Below, one piece after another: positions 1 through 12,655 of a stretch of DNA of 64,000 bases. The stretch lies in contig CM074195.1 in the NCBI GenBank assembly GCA_037179385.1, positions 7,238,938 to 7,302,937 of the forward strand, read 5' to 3'. The notes beneath the pieces were generated by a model. That model saw only the letters and a program-made list of their open reading frames with translations. It did no database searches and was not told the DNA's origin. Each line of letters begins with the position of its first letter. Position 1 is the stretch's first letter. Source of the DNA: Holothuria scabra (lineage: Eukaryota; Echinodermata; Holothuroidea; Aspidochirotida; Holothuriidae). The position numbers and the translations under genes were made by a program.

Positions 1-45
1 AACTAAAATCAGACCATCGATTGCTTTCCGGATTCGTCTATAGAC

Positions 46-263
46 CTTGTGCATTGACGACATGCTGACGTCATCTTTTGAGCAGAACAATGGAACACGT
101 GACCACAAGCATAAAATTCGCCCTTTACGTGTAGCAGCAATTCGCGTATTCGACTGGTCGACAAATCTGCTGTCTGCATTTGTCTGCCAACTTTGTGTTG
201 GTTTGTTTTGCCCCCAAAGGAGGGCATAATTTCCGCTCTGTAACATCATATGCACAAGGTCTA
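46..263. repeat. MITE family R4 (CCTTGTGCAT ends)
   Basis: The two ends are inverted (GACCTTGTGCAT at 46, and its complement ending near 261), with TGACGTCA-like words just inside. A second copy lies at 37113-37318. The left end directly abuts the TATAGA terminus of an R1 element that runs off the window edge. Confidence 0.6.
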
Positions 264-1654
264 TTCCTGCAAGAGAGGGCGTGTTTTTGCACTGTGACCT
301 TTAAAGAGTATTTATTGACTAGAGACCAAGGTCCAAGTGGTGGAATGTTCATGCATGGAAGCAAAACTTAGGTCTCATTTGCAGAGTCTCAAACAACCAA
401 TCGTTTCTTTTTTGTGGGTACTTTCGGTGACATACATGCCACTTACCAGGTTTGCTGGCCTGCGTATGGTGTACACAGATTCAGAGCCAGTTCCGATGTA
501 TCGCGTCTCACATGCCAAAAGAAACGATTTTACTACACACATATTATTATATGCAGCGCGTCGACGACTTGGGCATAAACTGATACCTTTTAGTGGGCGC
601 ACGCGTGTACGTCCTTAACGGAACAAAATAAGCGTGTGGATGAAATCTGACGTACGCACTCCAGCGCACGTGCTGTTTTTAAGCCATATAACCTAGTTAC
701 ATATAATTAACAACAGTAGTAACGTTCGCGTTCAAATAAACGCTGTGTACATGTTCTCGTTTTCAAGCTGTTGTTGTCTACTCTTTCAGTATAAAGGCCT
801 AGGCTATGTTTATCATTTTAAATGTAGACTACTTGTGTCGAAGGGACTATAGCCTCGAGATTGTTGTTCAAGGAGACAACCTAAGGTAAGAGTATATTAT
901 CTATGTAAGACGACAGAAACTTTCATTCGTAATCGTAGCGCAAGTTACTGTAATGAGTCCTGCTGTCAAGGTAACATTTCATTACCTACGGGTTACTTCA
1001 ACGCTGTATACGTTTAGTGTGTTTCGAACATAGAAATCATAGAGCCCCACCCACACTATGCGACTCATTGCGAGGCGGCTCCTTGCAACGGGATCATTCA
1101 TATACATCACAAAGAGTGAAATGCTTAGTAACGAGCTGCAAACAGACGCGCAACCCAGTTTAATGCGACCGAACATGTTCGGTCGCATGAGACTGAAACG
1201 TGCACTTCTGTAATGAAGCCGGCGAAGATCAGTTAATAGAAATGAACAGAACACTTTTTTGTCTCTTCAATGTAACAATAAAAGAGTATGTTAAACTTTA
1301 GAATTTTGCGTGTTCCGCTTCATGGACCTGCGACTTGTTGCTTAATAATGTTAGTCGTCAGTCGCTCACCACGACAATACAGTCTTCCTGCACTAAGTCG
1401 CGTCCCATCATAGCTAAGGATTTTTCTGCCTCACATAGTGTGGACGGGGCATAAGCTTTCGTTGGACGGAGCAAGCAAACGGAAACGCAAGTCAAAACGG
1501 ACGCAACTGTCGGGTCACGCGCCATGGGAATGTAGTTGTATGGTATGTATCAAACTTTTATGCCACCGAATCAAACGCTCTCGTAACGACCACTGTTTTA
1601 AAAAGTCTACGGTGACGTTGGGTGAAAACAAATCCGGACACACAGCGATGGCCT

Positions 1655-1800
1655 GATTTCAGTCGGCAATAACTGGGGTCTATTACCTTTTAATCTTTCT
1701 ATTTCCTTGCTTACCTGTATCATGGAAGGGTGTACATTATATTGTATATCAATTCCTTCAATTTCACTGAATATGAGGATCTGAATTTGGGGAAAACTGC
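1655..1800 (-). repeat. MITE R1, partial copy
   Basis: It shares the internal words CTATTACCTTTTAATCTTTC and TTCAATTTCACTGAATATGA with the copies at 24060 and 39494. No intact terminus is seen. Confidence 0.55.
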
Positions 1801-3869
1801 AAAACGTAATTGAAAACATGCGAATGTAATTAACTCCCTTTCGAATCTTGGCTAAGTACAGTATATATTGAATTGATGAAATTATCTTTGTGACTGCCCG
1901 CACTCCCTACTGTAAATGATTTTACTTCTATTCAGTGGCTTAAGTATAATTTTTCCAGGGGCGGGGCGGGGGGGGGGGGAAGGGGCAAGCGCCAACATTT
2001 GTTTCAAAGGGTGAACACCATTTGTAAGGACGGAACGAAGCGCGCCGTAGTTTTTGCCCTGTTTAAGCAAATTTTTCAAAACGTGGAGCTTGTGTTGGTG
2101 AAAAGTTTTGATTCTGGGTTCCCTATATAAGGAAATGTGAACAGTTCCTGAATTACTGAAGAATCTGTATTTCATAAAGTCTGAGATTGCCCGGCGACCA
2201 AAGATTGTTGCTGCTTCACAATGTTATCTATAAGGCCTACAAATTGAGGCTCTCCGACATCATTTTAAGGGTAAAGAGCTTATATTGGAGAAAATTTCGA
2301 ATTTACTGATAGAACATTTATGAAAATATTATTGTAGTTGCCGAGTATCACTTGATGTTCTGTTAATTTTGTCACTTCCATAGTTCAGAAATTTATAAGG
2401 GAACACAAAAGAAGTAGTAACTCCAGAATGCTGCGTCCAAAGCGAGCGAAAAATGTGCATTTTTAAAAAAATGAAAAGAAGAGTTGGCCCGGAAAACCAC
2501 AGTACAGTTGAGTGGTGTCACAAATGGCAAATTTTCGAATTTTTCACTTTTCAAAGCCTGCTTCTATTAGTAACACCTTCTGAAAAAATCACTTTACGAG
2601 GTGGGTTTAAGTGAATTTTTAAGAAGACTTACATGCTAAGACATGCTTACATTGAATCATTGTGTAATTGAAAAACAGCCAATAGACATGACTTGGAGGT
2701 ATTGAAATAATCGGCCTTTTCAAGAATTATGTTGCACAAGATTTCAACACAAAAACAGGCTCGAGAGTGATTGTTTCTTTTAAGTGACAGGCTTCCCAAG
2801 TGTGTCACGAACCTACTGTGAAGTAAAACTCAAGAATAATAGCTCTTTTTGCTGCCCTAATGTGTACAGCGACTTTTTGGAATCTTGTTTAATTGACATG
2901 AACATTTTACCTCAGTTATGTCGTTCTTTCTTTTATCATGCATACCTTTTTAAGATTTCGGTTACCAGCAGGAATTTTCTAAAAAACGAGTTTTGGTAAT
3001 AGCAACCCCTCAGACAGTCAGAAATGGCATTTCTCAGGACTTACAAGCATATTTTAAGCAGTCGTTATTTTGGGCTTTCTTTTGCAATGAAATCTTTAAA
3101 TAAAAAAGAATGAAAAATTTCAAAATGATCGGAAATTTTAATAATAAACTCCAGGGGTAATTAATGTGAGGAAGGGGAAAAGTCGAGGGATGTAAGGGGA
3201 GCAGTGTCATTAAGCAAACATGACACATCACATAGGCCGATTTTAGTTGGAATAGGGGCTTATTTTTGTTTTATGAAGTAAAAAAAAGTGCAACCTATTT
3301 TGGAAGAAGGGCCGGGCCGCCTCCCCCTAAATCCGTCCCTGACATTTCAAATCGTATGAGAGAAGGAAATAAATACTTAGAACCTACGGGCGAGGGGGTG
3401 GAAACTTGGCGGGGATCTCCACCATCAGCTGGAGCGGTGAAGTAATTACCAAATACATCTTCCTGACCGCAGGAAACTATCACTTCCCATCACTGCAACA
3501 TGCGTCTGAACCACCTCTGTCTTGAGATTCCAAGTTTAAAATTACTGGAGCAGGAGCTGTGGCAGTACAGCCATCGATTTGGACAGATATTTAAACAGTG
3601 TGCTAGCAAACAATTCTCGAAGGCACGGAAGAAAATATATACTCAGAGGTGTTGGAAGGTGTACAATTTGGGATTGCTTCAGTAGGTACCATGACGTCAC
3701 TCACTCACGTGAAAGCTAGTTACATCGCAAACCTCACCCCTGGAAAATATTGGTTCATCCATCAAGATATTGAGGCTAGGGTGGTCGGAGGCGGAAATTT
3801 TTCTCCGCTCTACTCACTCCACTTCCCATGTCAATTGAGAGGGAGTTTGCAGTACTCTTATGTAATATA

Positions 3870-5067
3870 CACTCTTAAAACGTTGGGTAAAATATCCGTT
3901 GGTTAAAGAAGTTTATGAAATGTGTTGGTTAAACTTTGCCCAACTTTGGGGCTAATTGGTGCAATGTTTAAACGCTGGGCAAAGTTTTTGTTGAGTAAAA
4001 GTAATTGCTTAAGTGTTGGTCAATCTTTGCTGAAATAATGGTTAAATTTCCCCTTCCATGCACGCGTATACTGTTATACCCAACTGACTGGTCAAAATGA
4101 CGATAAGATTTTATTCTACAGTTGAGCATATTTTCCCTTTACCCACTTGTTGGGTAACTTTTTGCCAATTTGTTGGGTATATTGTTGGTTGCAGTGTTGT
4201 TACCAAACAACAGTGCACTTGACCCGATTTGTTTTACAATTCTTCTCATTATCAGACCATGGTACCATAATCTGAAAATTCTCTTTGGCATCTTTTATAT
4301 TGGCCAAACAGCTAAACTCGTACATTACTTTAGACCATTAAATCGATCTCTATTTCCATAAAATCCTTTAAACAGTACTACGAACTAGAACACATTTGTA
4401 TGAGATTCCATGATTCGTATTTGGCGCAAAACTGCTATCCAATGAGAGGTCAGGATCTGGGATATTCTCTTTCACGTCCGAATGAGCGTTTATATATTAT
4501 TATTTGAAACCATTCGGCATAACAGGAAACCTGTCTCATAACCATGATATCAGTGTATGAGAGCTACGGACCAGCTACTTCTCATGCAGCCCTTGTGTTC
4601 ACATTTATCTATTGATGAAACTACAATACTTCATCACATCATTAACACACATCATTTTACGTACCTATACGAAACTCAGTGACAAACCAAATAGGTTATT
4701 AAACCAGGGTTTTTTAACTGGGACCGATGGATTGCCATAACCAGGGAGCTGCAGTGGCAGCTCCCTGCCATAACCTACAACCTAACATTTAAAGAAAGCA
4801 CCAATGTTTAAGGGAAAGATGATTAACATATAACCAACATTTGGTTAATGCATTTGCCCAACAGTTTAATAAAAGAAGTGCCCAACAAGTGGGTATGTTT
4901 TAAAATGCTAATTTACCAAACAGTTGGGTAATCTCTTGCCCAACAGGTGGGTTCAAACTTTACCCAATTTGGTTGGTTAAAGTTTTGCCCAACTGTTTAG
5001 GTTGTTGAATAGATGCCCAGTGTTGGTCAAAAAGTTGGGCAAAATTTGCCCGATTTTTTTAAGAGTG
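3870..5067. mobile_element. Non-autonomous element R5, GTTGGGTAA-rich, TA target duplication
   Basis: The 1198-bp element begins CACTCTTAAAACGTTGGGTA and ends with the inverse TTTTTTTAAGAGTG. It is flanked by TA on both sides. The interior carries many GTTGGG / CCCAAC words in both orientations, grouped at the two ends, and no long ORF. The copy at 49903-51053 shares the layout. Confidence 0.75.
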
Positions 5068-5750
5068 TACGTCATTGCTACCATTTCCGCAAACTTTCCT
5101 CTCGCTCCCATCTTCATTTCTTTTCTTCCTTCTTGTTTTTCTTCATTTTCCTTCGTTTCACTTTCTTCTCTCTTCTTTCCTTTCTTTCCCCTCATCCCTT
5201 TTTTCTTCCTCTCTCATTTTTCTCCCCTAACAATGGGGGGGGGGGCATGGTCCGCTGCCCCCTCCTGCACACGCCGGTGGTACGAGGCATGCATAAAAAC
5301 TTGGTCTATAGTCAATAAAACCCTCTTAGACTGTGACTAAAGATATGCAAGCATTGATAACAAACTTTAAATTGCGCGGCGATTCCTCATGGAAGCCAAA
5401 ACGGAAGGAAGCCCTGATATCTGCTCAGTCGTTTAGGAAGCCAACAGGAAAATTGACATGTTCCGGTAGTACAAATACGTGTGAATCCAAATATTGCAAA
5501 CATTGAAAATTTTGCGAACACCGTTTTACAATAAATTTCACTTACATGGAACAGTTTTTTGCTTCTTTAAGGATCTTTACTTAAGAACATGAACATGCAA
5601 CGACTGGTTTAAAGTTCATGGACTTACTCACTGGTTAGTTTTTGTTATGGTATCTTCACAAGCGCACATCTATAGAGGCGGTTACAACGAAAAGTCAACT
5701 GGTGCGTTTGTTTTCCAAGCACACAGAAGTACGCGTAAATTTCCTCGGAC

Positions 5751-5984
5751 TATAAACGAATCCGATTAGCCCTTGTTTTTAATGACTGTGAATCGTCTTT
5801 ATATATCTTCTGCAGGAGTTTCAATCCCTCATATTCAGTGAAATTGAAGGAACTAAAAGACAATGTAGTGTACAACAATCCATGATAGAGGTAAACAAGG
5901 AAATCGAAAAATTAAAAGGTAATAATGGACCCTAGTTAAGGCCGACCGAAATTAGACCATCACAATCTGTCCGGATTCGTCTAT
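5751..5984 (+). repeat. MITE R1 copy
   Basis: Starts TATAAACGAATCCGATTAGC and ends with the inverse GGATTCGTCTAT. The internal block CCTCATATTCAGTGAAATTG is shared with other R1 copies. Confidence 0.65.
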
Positions 5985-6518
5985 GCAAAAAGAACTGAAT
6001 TAATTGTAAGCGTATAGAACTCGTTTTGAAAATGCCCCCACGCTGACATCTCGTTACGATTGAATTTTCCGTTACGCGCAGATTGCCAAAGAAAAATGTG
6101 CGCAAGCAACACTTCCGCTCCTCTCTTTGAGCCTCCGTGGATAGTCAGCCCATCTAATAATGTCGGGGTAGAGCTTTCAATCTACGTCTTTGGTCTGTGA
6201 CAACTTATGCATAAGGTTTATTCACTAAAAAGCATTGTCACACATATTTTTTCAAGCGGGTTTAATGCTTGTGACTATGTGCCTCCTGGGGGTACTCTGC
6301 GGTAACCTCTGCAGATAGAGTCACGCAGCTCACCCGAACCAAATCTTGAGCATGTTTAAAAACTTAGCGGTGGGCAACTCGGAGTTCCGTGCGCACATGC
6401 GGGCAGGCAAAAGTAAGATCAGAGAAAGATACCGTGAGGACTGTGCTATCAGCGGGGAGCAAAAAGTATCACCCGCACGTTGCACTCAGTGCTTGCCCGG
6501 AATGGTGTGACAGTGGCT

Positions 6519-6780
6519 TATAGACGAATCCGATTAGCGCTTGTTTTTAGGGACTGTGGGCTGCCATTGGCGGGGTCCATCAGCCTAAAATCGTCTTTAT
6601 CTATTGTAAACATGAATTTCACACCCTCATATTTGTTGAAATTAGAGAATTCAAGATACAAATTCGTGCACAACCATCCATGATAGAGGTAAGCATGGAA
6701 ATCGAAAGATTGAAAGGTGACGGACCCCAGTTATGGCCGACTGAAATCAGACCATTACTTGCTGTCAGGATTCGTGTATA
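6519..6780 (+). repeat. MITE R1 copy
   Basis: Starts TATAGACGAATCCGATTAGC and ends GGATTCGTGTATA. Its right end abuts MITE R2 at 6779. Confidence 0.7.
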
Positions 6781-7003
6781 GAGGCTTATCATATGGCGTC
6801 ACAATACTTCCCGGCGGCCATATTGGAGTACATGTAACTACGTAGTAAATCACACGCGACGCGCTTCTTCGATGAATGTGTATAAACCACGCATACCACA
6901 GTGCACACTGTGCAAGGCCTTCATCACAAATTCACGTGTATTAAGCAGGATTGCCAAGCAGCATGGCGGATCCGTGACGTAATTGCAAAGCCTCTATGAG
7001 GCC
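6779..7003 (+). repeat. MITE R2 copy
   Basis: The ends are inverted: TAGAGGCTTATCATATGGCG on the left and the complement of AGAGGCTTTGCAATTACGTC on the right. GGCGGCCAT and GCATGGCGGATCC are subterminal. Related copies lie at 14977, 19570 and 39347. Confidence 0.65.
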
Positions 7004-7192
7004 CGATACGGCGATGTTAGCACCACACGCAGTATGCCAACACGGTCTACAAGACTGCAATGTTAGAGAAACTCAACCCAAAGAAGGACATATCTCGGTG
7101 GTATTCACTACCAGTACTCTGAAAAATTCAGTTTATTCTTTACATATAATGCGTGGATAGGCAACAAAATAATAATCAGACAATACACTTAC

Positions 7193-7396
7193 TGATCTCA
7201 TAAATGTAGTCAACCAAGCCGTTGGTTGGGGAAAGTGTTACTATGGCATCGGTTTTAGCTTTTACCCCGACGACTAGATACAAGCAGCGGTGACTAAATT
7301 TATGTTCTAAGAAAGTATATTCTCCTGGATTAACGATGTGGTATACCGTTTCGACAAATGGATACGGTCTTATGGGTCCTCCGTAGGGTTTGCCAT
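7193..7396 (-). CDS. Exon 18: FAMeT5 exon A, last exon seen
   Basis: This 204-base phase 1-1 exon has acceptor TTACATTACAG and donor GTAAGTGT. It encodes DGKPYGGPIRPYPFVETVYH, IVNPGEYTFLEHKFSHRCLY, LVVGVKAKTDAIVTLSPTNG and LVDYIYEI. NPGEY, GVKAKTDAIV.LSP and YEI are clear FAMeT features. A proline-rich linker precedes the domain. No B or C exon for this domain was found at 1-7192, so the next exon probably lies outside the window. Confidence 0.9.
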
Positions 7397-7494
7397 CTGT
7401 AATGTAAAGCCCAAAAAGAAAGAATTGCATGAGGTAAAACATGTTTGCCATAAAAACAGTTCCTATTTGTCATATTATCAATTTGACTAGTTAA

Positions 7495-7655
7495 TTCTAT
7501 AAAAGTTCTTCGAAAACGAGTTTTAACTACTTTATTCGTAATACGCATATTCTCAATCCGACCCAAATATCGTGTGAAAAGCGACTGAGTTGCGAAGATA
7601 AACTAGCCCATGATTGTTTCGATGCCGTACTTTAGAACGTATTACTTAGTTGCTC
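7495..7655. repeat. Intronic direct repeat, copy 1
   Basis: About 160 bp (CGAGTTTTAAC, TATTCTCAATC, GACCCA, CATGATTGTTTCG) recurs in the same orientation at 8805-8965. It lies just upstream of exon 18. Confidence 0.65.
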
Positions 7656-8804
7656 ATTGTTATATTAAAGAGCAACAACGACATCTCTGGCAACTGTCAA
7701 CGGCAATTAACAAACTTTGCTTCATGTCCTTTATTACACAAAAGTATCACGGGGAGTAAGCTTTCAGGCGGAAAGAACTACTATATGGGTATAAAACAAA
7801 AACAATAAAAAACAGTTGCAGTTGCTAAAACGACTGTAGAATATGCAATTCGTTTCTTGTGTAGGCAGTCATTGGCACTTTATGAATATGTTTCAGCTGT
7901 TTTCGAGATCGCATCGACCACACGTAGGGTCAAGATGCAGCCAGTATATACTGATACCGTACGTGAGCAATCGCTTACATTTTTTCATTACAGTAATCAA
8001 GGAGGAATGTCCACACTGTACGAAAAATGTATAGCTAATAGGGCCTTACTGAACATGTAGTCTACGCCAATGCAGGCTCGCTGTCTCAGGCAACTTTCTC
8101 CCTCTGTTCCAGTTAGGATTTAAGGTTCCTCTTTTTTCATGTTATTGTGCAACAATTTCGATGGCGTGGGTTACGTTTCTTACTTCAATTATAGACATAT
8201 GCCTAGCATGGCACTAACCTGAATATAGCCATAGGTTGTTTGTGTATAGGCCATCGGTCTAAGATACAAACGAATGCTACGCACTGTTTACGTACGCGTA
8301 CTCATTTTGCTTTCAGTTCGGCATGTACGCAAATACGCATGGGGCACCTATAGTTGTTTATTCATGAATCATGACAAACAAACATACTTTCGTTAGCTCA
8401 TGCTTCTGACTGATGGGCGCATTACAGGGGGATTTTATTTGCAAATCCAATTCAACAACTGCACTTCGGACAAAGATTATTCCCAAGAGGAGCTAAGACT
8501 GTCCGCCTGAGTATGTAAGAACCTCTTAAACAGTCTCCAGCTTCAGCTATCTGGCTCTCGTGCTATCTCGAATTTTGGAGGTTTAGTTAGTATTTCTTTA
8601 CACCAATCTCGTAGTTCCACTTTCAGTTTTAAAATATTGTCCTCTCAATGTTTTTCCTGGTACCGGTACTGAAATTTGATTGACAGGTCACTTTGCTTTT
8701 AGTGTTTGACTTAGGCAACCAAACACATTTTAAATATCATTGACATTAAAAATTAATCAACTGTCTTTAACCAGTGAACTCTTATAATCACTTTTCGAAA
8801 CCGA

Positions 8805-8965
8805 GTTTTAACAGCTTTATTCGTATATATATATATTCTCAATCGGACCCAGATATTGTGTGAAAAGAGAACTGCACAGATAAACAAGAAAATCTGGTAA
8901 CAGAAATCGTAACCAATCACTGTCCATGATTGTTTCGGTGCCGATATTTTGGAACGTGTTACTTA
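8805..8965. repeat. Intronic direct repeat, copy 2
   Basis: Second copy of the 7495-7655 repeat in the same intron. No remnant of an A exon was found beside it. Around 8655-8710 and 9000-9060 a further short repeat shares TTGATT-ACAGGTCACTTTGCTT. Confidence 0.6.
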
Positions 8966-9392
8966 GTTTTACGTCAGATTTAAAATGTTTTTCCGTATTT
9001 GGTCAGTAAACCAATACCAAAAAATTTGATTTACAGGTCACTTTGCTTTGACTGTTTGGCTTTGTATAGGTGGTTCCCTAACCTGACGTTGACTACATCA
9101 AAATGGTCAAATGTCGTGACAATTGAATGTGTACCGTGTAGGTGAGCTTGATCGTTTGGATAGCAGACGCGTAGCTATGAGGGGGTGGGGAGGCGATGAG
9201 GCCAAACGTCCCCTTCTTGGGCATATTCTTGGTATTTTCATAATGAGTTTTTACGATATCGCTACCATACCGTGTCCTAGTAATATGCTTAAATGCAACT
9301 TGCAAGGTATTCAAAGTTCCGTTACCAGTAATCTGCCATGTATTTTCGGCTTATTTTTGTTTGCCAGCTTGGCAAACAAAAAAGAACAAGAC

Positions 9393-9597
9393 CCTGTCAG
9401 CAAATCTGGTCGACTCGGCAACGGACCGGCTGATTGGCTGAACAAAATTACCCAGCATACAATTTAGTAAATGACCCGGATGTAACCACGGGACCTCCGA
9501 TGGTCCTCCGGCGGCCCTTCAGTGGCCAAACACCAATTCACGGCCGATCAAAAGTCGGCAATGGCCGCCGACGGACCGCCGGATTTTGCTGACCGGG
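9393..9597. repeat. MITE R10 (GTCAGCAAA ends)
   Basis: GACCCTGTCAGCAAATCTGG on the left and the inverse of CCCCGGTCAGCAAAATCCGG on the right frame about 205 bp of GC-rich sequence. Confidence 0.6.
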
Positions 9598-9695
9598 GAA
9601 CAAGTGGTTTTAAGGCTTATATAAAGTTTTAGCAGAAGTTATGTATGTATCAATATAAGTAAAGGAAAGAGTAAAATTCGTCCGACGTGACGTAC

Positions 9696-9849
9696 CACAA
9701 CGATATGTTACTTGCAGATATTTTGGGACGCCATCGCAAGGATCCTTGAAAATGTGATCTTCTGCTGATATTATGCAACTCTCCCTTCCTTGGCAAGCCT
9801 CTCTAACAGTTTCCGTCGACCCTTCATACTGGCAATCTGTTTTCGTCTC
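9696..9849 (-). CDS. Exon 17: SUEL lectin domain 2, second half
   Basis: This 154-base phase 0-1 exon has acceptor TTTTATGCAG and donor GTACGTCA. It encodes ETKTDCQYEGSTETVREACQ, GRESCIISAEDHIFKDPCDG and VPKYLQVTYRCG. CQGR.SC.ISA.D..F.DPC.G..KYLQV.Y.C is a near-perfect SUEL C-terminal half, with the DPC and KYL motifs retained. Confidence 0.93.
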
Positions 9850-11306
9850 CTGCATAAAATTGAAGAGGATTTGTAGGAACGTGTGGAAAGATAAAACTTA
9901 ACAAAACAGTTATGGATCAAAGCAGTTAGAAATTATATTACCCAAATGTAAGTGCTGCTGATCTTCTTGCCCTTATGTGAACTAGTCCTTCACTGGTTTT
10001 CTGCATTACAACTTACTGCTTCGTATTCGTACATTTGCGTTTGATATTATAAGACACGTAGCCACAATTCTGTCGTGAGGGGGTTCATTCGAGAGTGACT
10101 AGGGGCAAGGGGAGGGGGTAAATCAGTTTTGGGGTCTCGAGATGCAAACTGGTGCAAATTGTGCCTCAAACGTAGAACAGTTCGCACTGATCACCTTTCT
10201 CAAATTTTTTGCATTTTCCATATTTTTTTTTTCAAAATTAGGTCATGTGGAACTTCAACCACAAGTCACACATTGCTACGCACGAATCTGATTTTGTACG
10301 TTGTTTTTTGTATAAATTTTATATGTTTTGAATTAAAATGTCGTGACAAACAGCACACTTTACTCTCCCACAAAAAGAGTATTCGATGTGATAAAAAACA
10401 CTGTCAGAAATCATAGATATATATACTCTGGATAAACAAACCCAAAGTGCATGATACATTGGAGAACATGTAGTTATTTATTCAAAAGAAAGCGAGTGGA
10501 GTATGGAAGAATCGTTCAGGTAAAGATTTTGAAAAGTCAGCAGTCTCTAAATCGACAACCCATTCATATAGTTAGCTTCCACTCAGCTGGAAGAAATTTT
10601 TCTAAAATATTACTTAACAGCCTGTTTAATTTAATAGTACATATATATCGAGTTTGGTCTGCAGTAGGAATCTGGATCAATCAATTCACATAGAATAAAA
10701 ATCTGAAAAAACCCCGGACTAAATGGAGTAGGCTTCATAAAAAATTCGCCAACACAATTAATCACATTCTACAAATACAACTTCCACTTTATTTTTTGCA
10801 CAATTTATTTTATTAGTGTTTTAGAGGAACTTCATTTGTTGTGTGTCATGCAAACTCAATAGATATGGCACAATTTTGAAACATGTTTTCGTCTTTGAAC
10901 TTATTCTTTCAATTTTGGACAACAAAGAAACTTTGGTACTTTGGGAAATTCTCAACTGTTAGGCAGAGCAACTTATCAAAGCTTTCATACGAACATCGTG
11001 GTGGTAGGGCGAAATCGGAAGATGAAGAAACGTCGTCCAAAATTTTGTAAAGTTGTCCAAATGTGTCTTAATTTTACTGTTAAGGGGAGATTACTAGTGC
11101 CATTTGACAAGCAGTCCTAACAGGAAATTGGCTAATTGAATAAATATACAAAATTTAGTATTCAAATTAAACCAGGCACCTTATTTTCGCTTTTGTGTTC
11201 CTTAATTTTTTAGATGTATATGGATTAACTGTTCAGCCATACAAGGAAAAGGAAAACAGCTTGTAAAACCATATGGTATTTAATAAAAAACTGGAAAATA
11301 TCTCAC
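9850..11306. other. Intron between exons 17 and 16 plus its flanks; nothing recognised
   Basis: AT-rich DNA with no repeats or coding features that I recognise. The short open frames at 10129-10416 and 10451-10693 have no motif and no supporting splice sites. Confidence 0.4.
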
Positions 11307-11434
11307 CGATGAATTATACGGACAAATGTCATCTACTAGTCTGCCGTATACAGCCTCAATTATGTCTATATAACCGCCATCACATGCTATTGATAGGTTC
11401 TCTCCCTCACAGACATATTCAGTTATATCAGTGA
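11307..11434 (-). CDS. Exon 16: SUEL lectin domain 2, first half
   Basis: This 128-base phase 1-0 exon has acceptor TTCCCACAG and donor GTGAGATA. It encodes VTDITEYVCEGENLSIACDG, GYIDIIEAVYGRLVDDICPY and NSS. CEGE.LSI.C..G.I.I..A.YGR is the SUEL N-terminal signature, with the YGR motif intact. Confidence 0.9.
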
Positions 11435-12061
11435 CTGTGGGAAAATAAATAAGTAACAATTACGCCCATGCCAAACGAACCTACAGTCAGACTTGAACGT
11501 TATATTCTCTGACAGCTTTTCATTCTGCGTTTGACAGTTAGATTATAAGAGCTTCTTGGCCCAGTTTCATTCATATGAAAAAAACAAAGTTAACAAAGCT
11601 GTGGTGCAAGAATTGGTCTGTCTGCTTGAAACCGACTCCCTTTGTGATCATGTGCTATTGTGCGGCCACACTCACCACAACACGTTAACAAAGCTTCACG
11701 TCAAAAGTCCTCTCTGTAATCTAGGAGAGTACAGAATGTGGAAGAGAACAGCATGTTCCTATTCTTCTCTTGCGTGAAACGGGTAGTTCAACTCAGGATT
11801 TTGCTTCGACTTTTTGTGTCATACTTTACAAAGAATCAACCATCATTTCGGGTCTTCAGTGAACACATATTTGATTCCTTTTAATCACATTAGAGTCAAT
11901 TTCATTTTCATAATTTATTATTGTTCCATCATAAATCTTTCCAAAATCGTTCAAGTGGTAAGTTTGATTACTCTGTGGTCTTTACAGTATGTCAAAGTTT
12001 AACAAAACATGAACTTTTTCCTGAGCGTTGATACAGTACTGTTCAAAACAAGTAATTGGTA

Positions 12062-12316
12062 TCAAATACAATGTACTATGCGATATCTGTTGTCCCAGCT
12101 TACACATCTAAAATCAGATTGAGATTGTTGAAAAAGTGTGTAGTAAGTGAAGTATGGAAAAGAGGATGACATTTCCTTCATGAATCTTTCAACCACATAC
12201 CCGCCGTATTGGGCAATCGACGGGGACCCTTCAAAAGGATAATCAGCAAACACAGCTGTACAAGTCGCCCAAAGATGAACAAGGAAAATAATTGTTCTAC
12301 AGACTAAAGTAAACAA
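12062..12316 (-). other. Orphan minus-strand ORF beginning like a signal peptide
   Basis: The 84-codon frame starts MFTLVCRTIIFLVHLWATCT followed by AVFADYPFEG, which reads like a signal peptide with an AVFA/DY cleavage site. A possible donor (GTATGTGG) follows YGG but leaves phase 2, which does not fit the phase 1 exon 16. It may be an alternative first exon, a small separate gene, or chance. Confidence 0.25.
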
Positions 12317-12504
12317 TCTTCCAGCTCTCTCATGGGAGAAAACATGTCATTACAAAAAAATTTTGTCTAAATTGTGGTTTTGAACTAGATAAATTGTTTG
12401 CAAGCTTCTTCAAAAGGGCTGTTCGTCTAATGACACATTTAAGATGTATTTTATAATGAAAAATAAATGCAAGATGTTCTGTGATACAATATTTTAATGT
12501 TTAC

Positions 12505-12655
12505 CACATTCGTAGTCAATATCCAGGTACTCAAACTCGTGACAGCTATCTCCAAAAACGGTCTCATCTGCGGCAATTGTACACGACGTCTTCCCTTGGC
12601 ACTCTTCTTTTACAATGTAGGTTGACTCAAAAACATCCCCACAATAACTACTTGG
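12505..12655 (-). CDS. Exon 15: SUEL lectin domain 1, second half
   Basis: This 151-base phase 0-1 exon has acceptor ATATTTACAG and donor GTAAACAT. It encodes PSSYCGDVFESTYIVKEECQ, GKTSCTIAADETVFGDSCHE and FEYLDIDYECG. CQGKTSC.I.A...VFGD.C...YL...Y.C is the canonical SUEL C-terminal half. The usual DPC motif is DSC here, so ligand preference may differ from domain 2. Confidence 0.92.

Larger units (their letters stand above)
1..7192. other. Presumed intron of the main gene; repeats only
   Basis: No exon with FAMeT or SUEL features was found on either strand. The stretch holds MITE copies (entries below). Positions 2180-3860 are AT-rich sequence in which I recognise nothing. Short open frames here have no recognisable motifs. 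Confidence 0.5.

Noticed and set aside
5002..5340. Ser/Phe-rich frames of 101-112 codons
   Set aside because: They come from a pyrimidine-rich tract beside the R5 element end.
5480..5560. Possible FAMeT5 exon C (minus frame with QYLD)
   Set aside because: No FW(I/V), glycine turn or SWK block, and no suitable acceptor.
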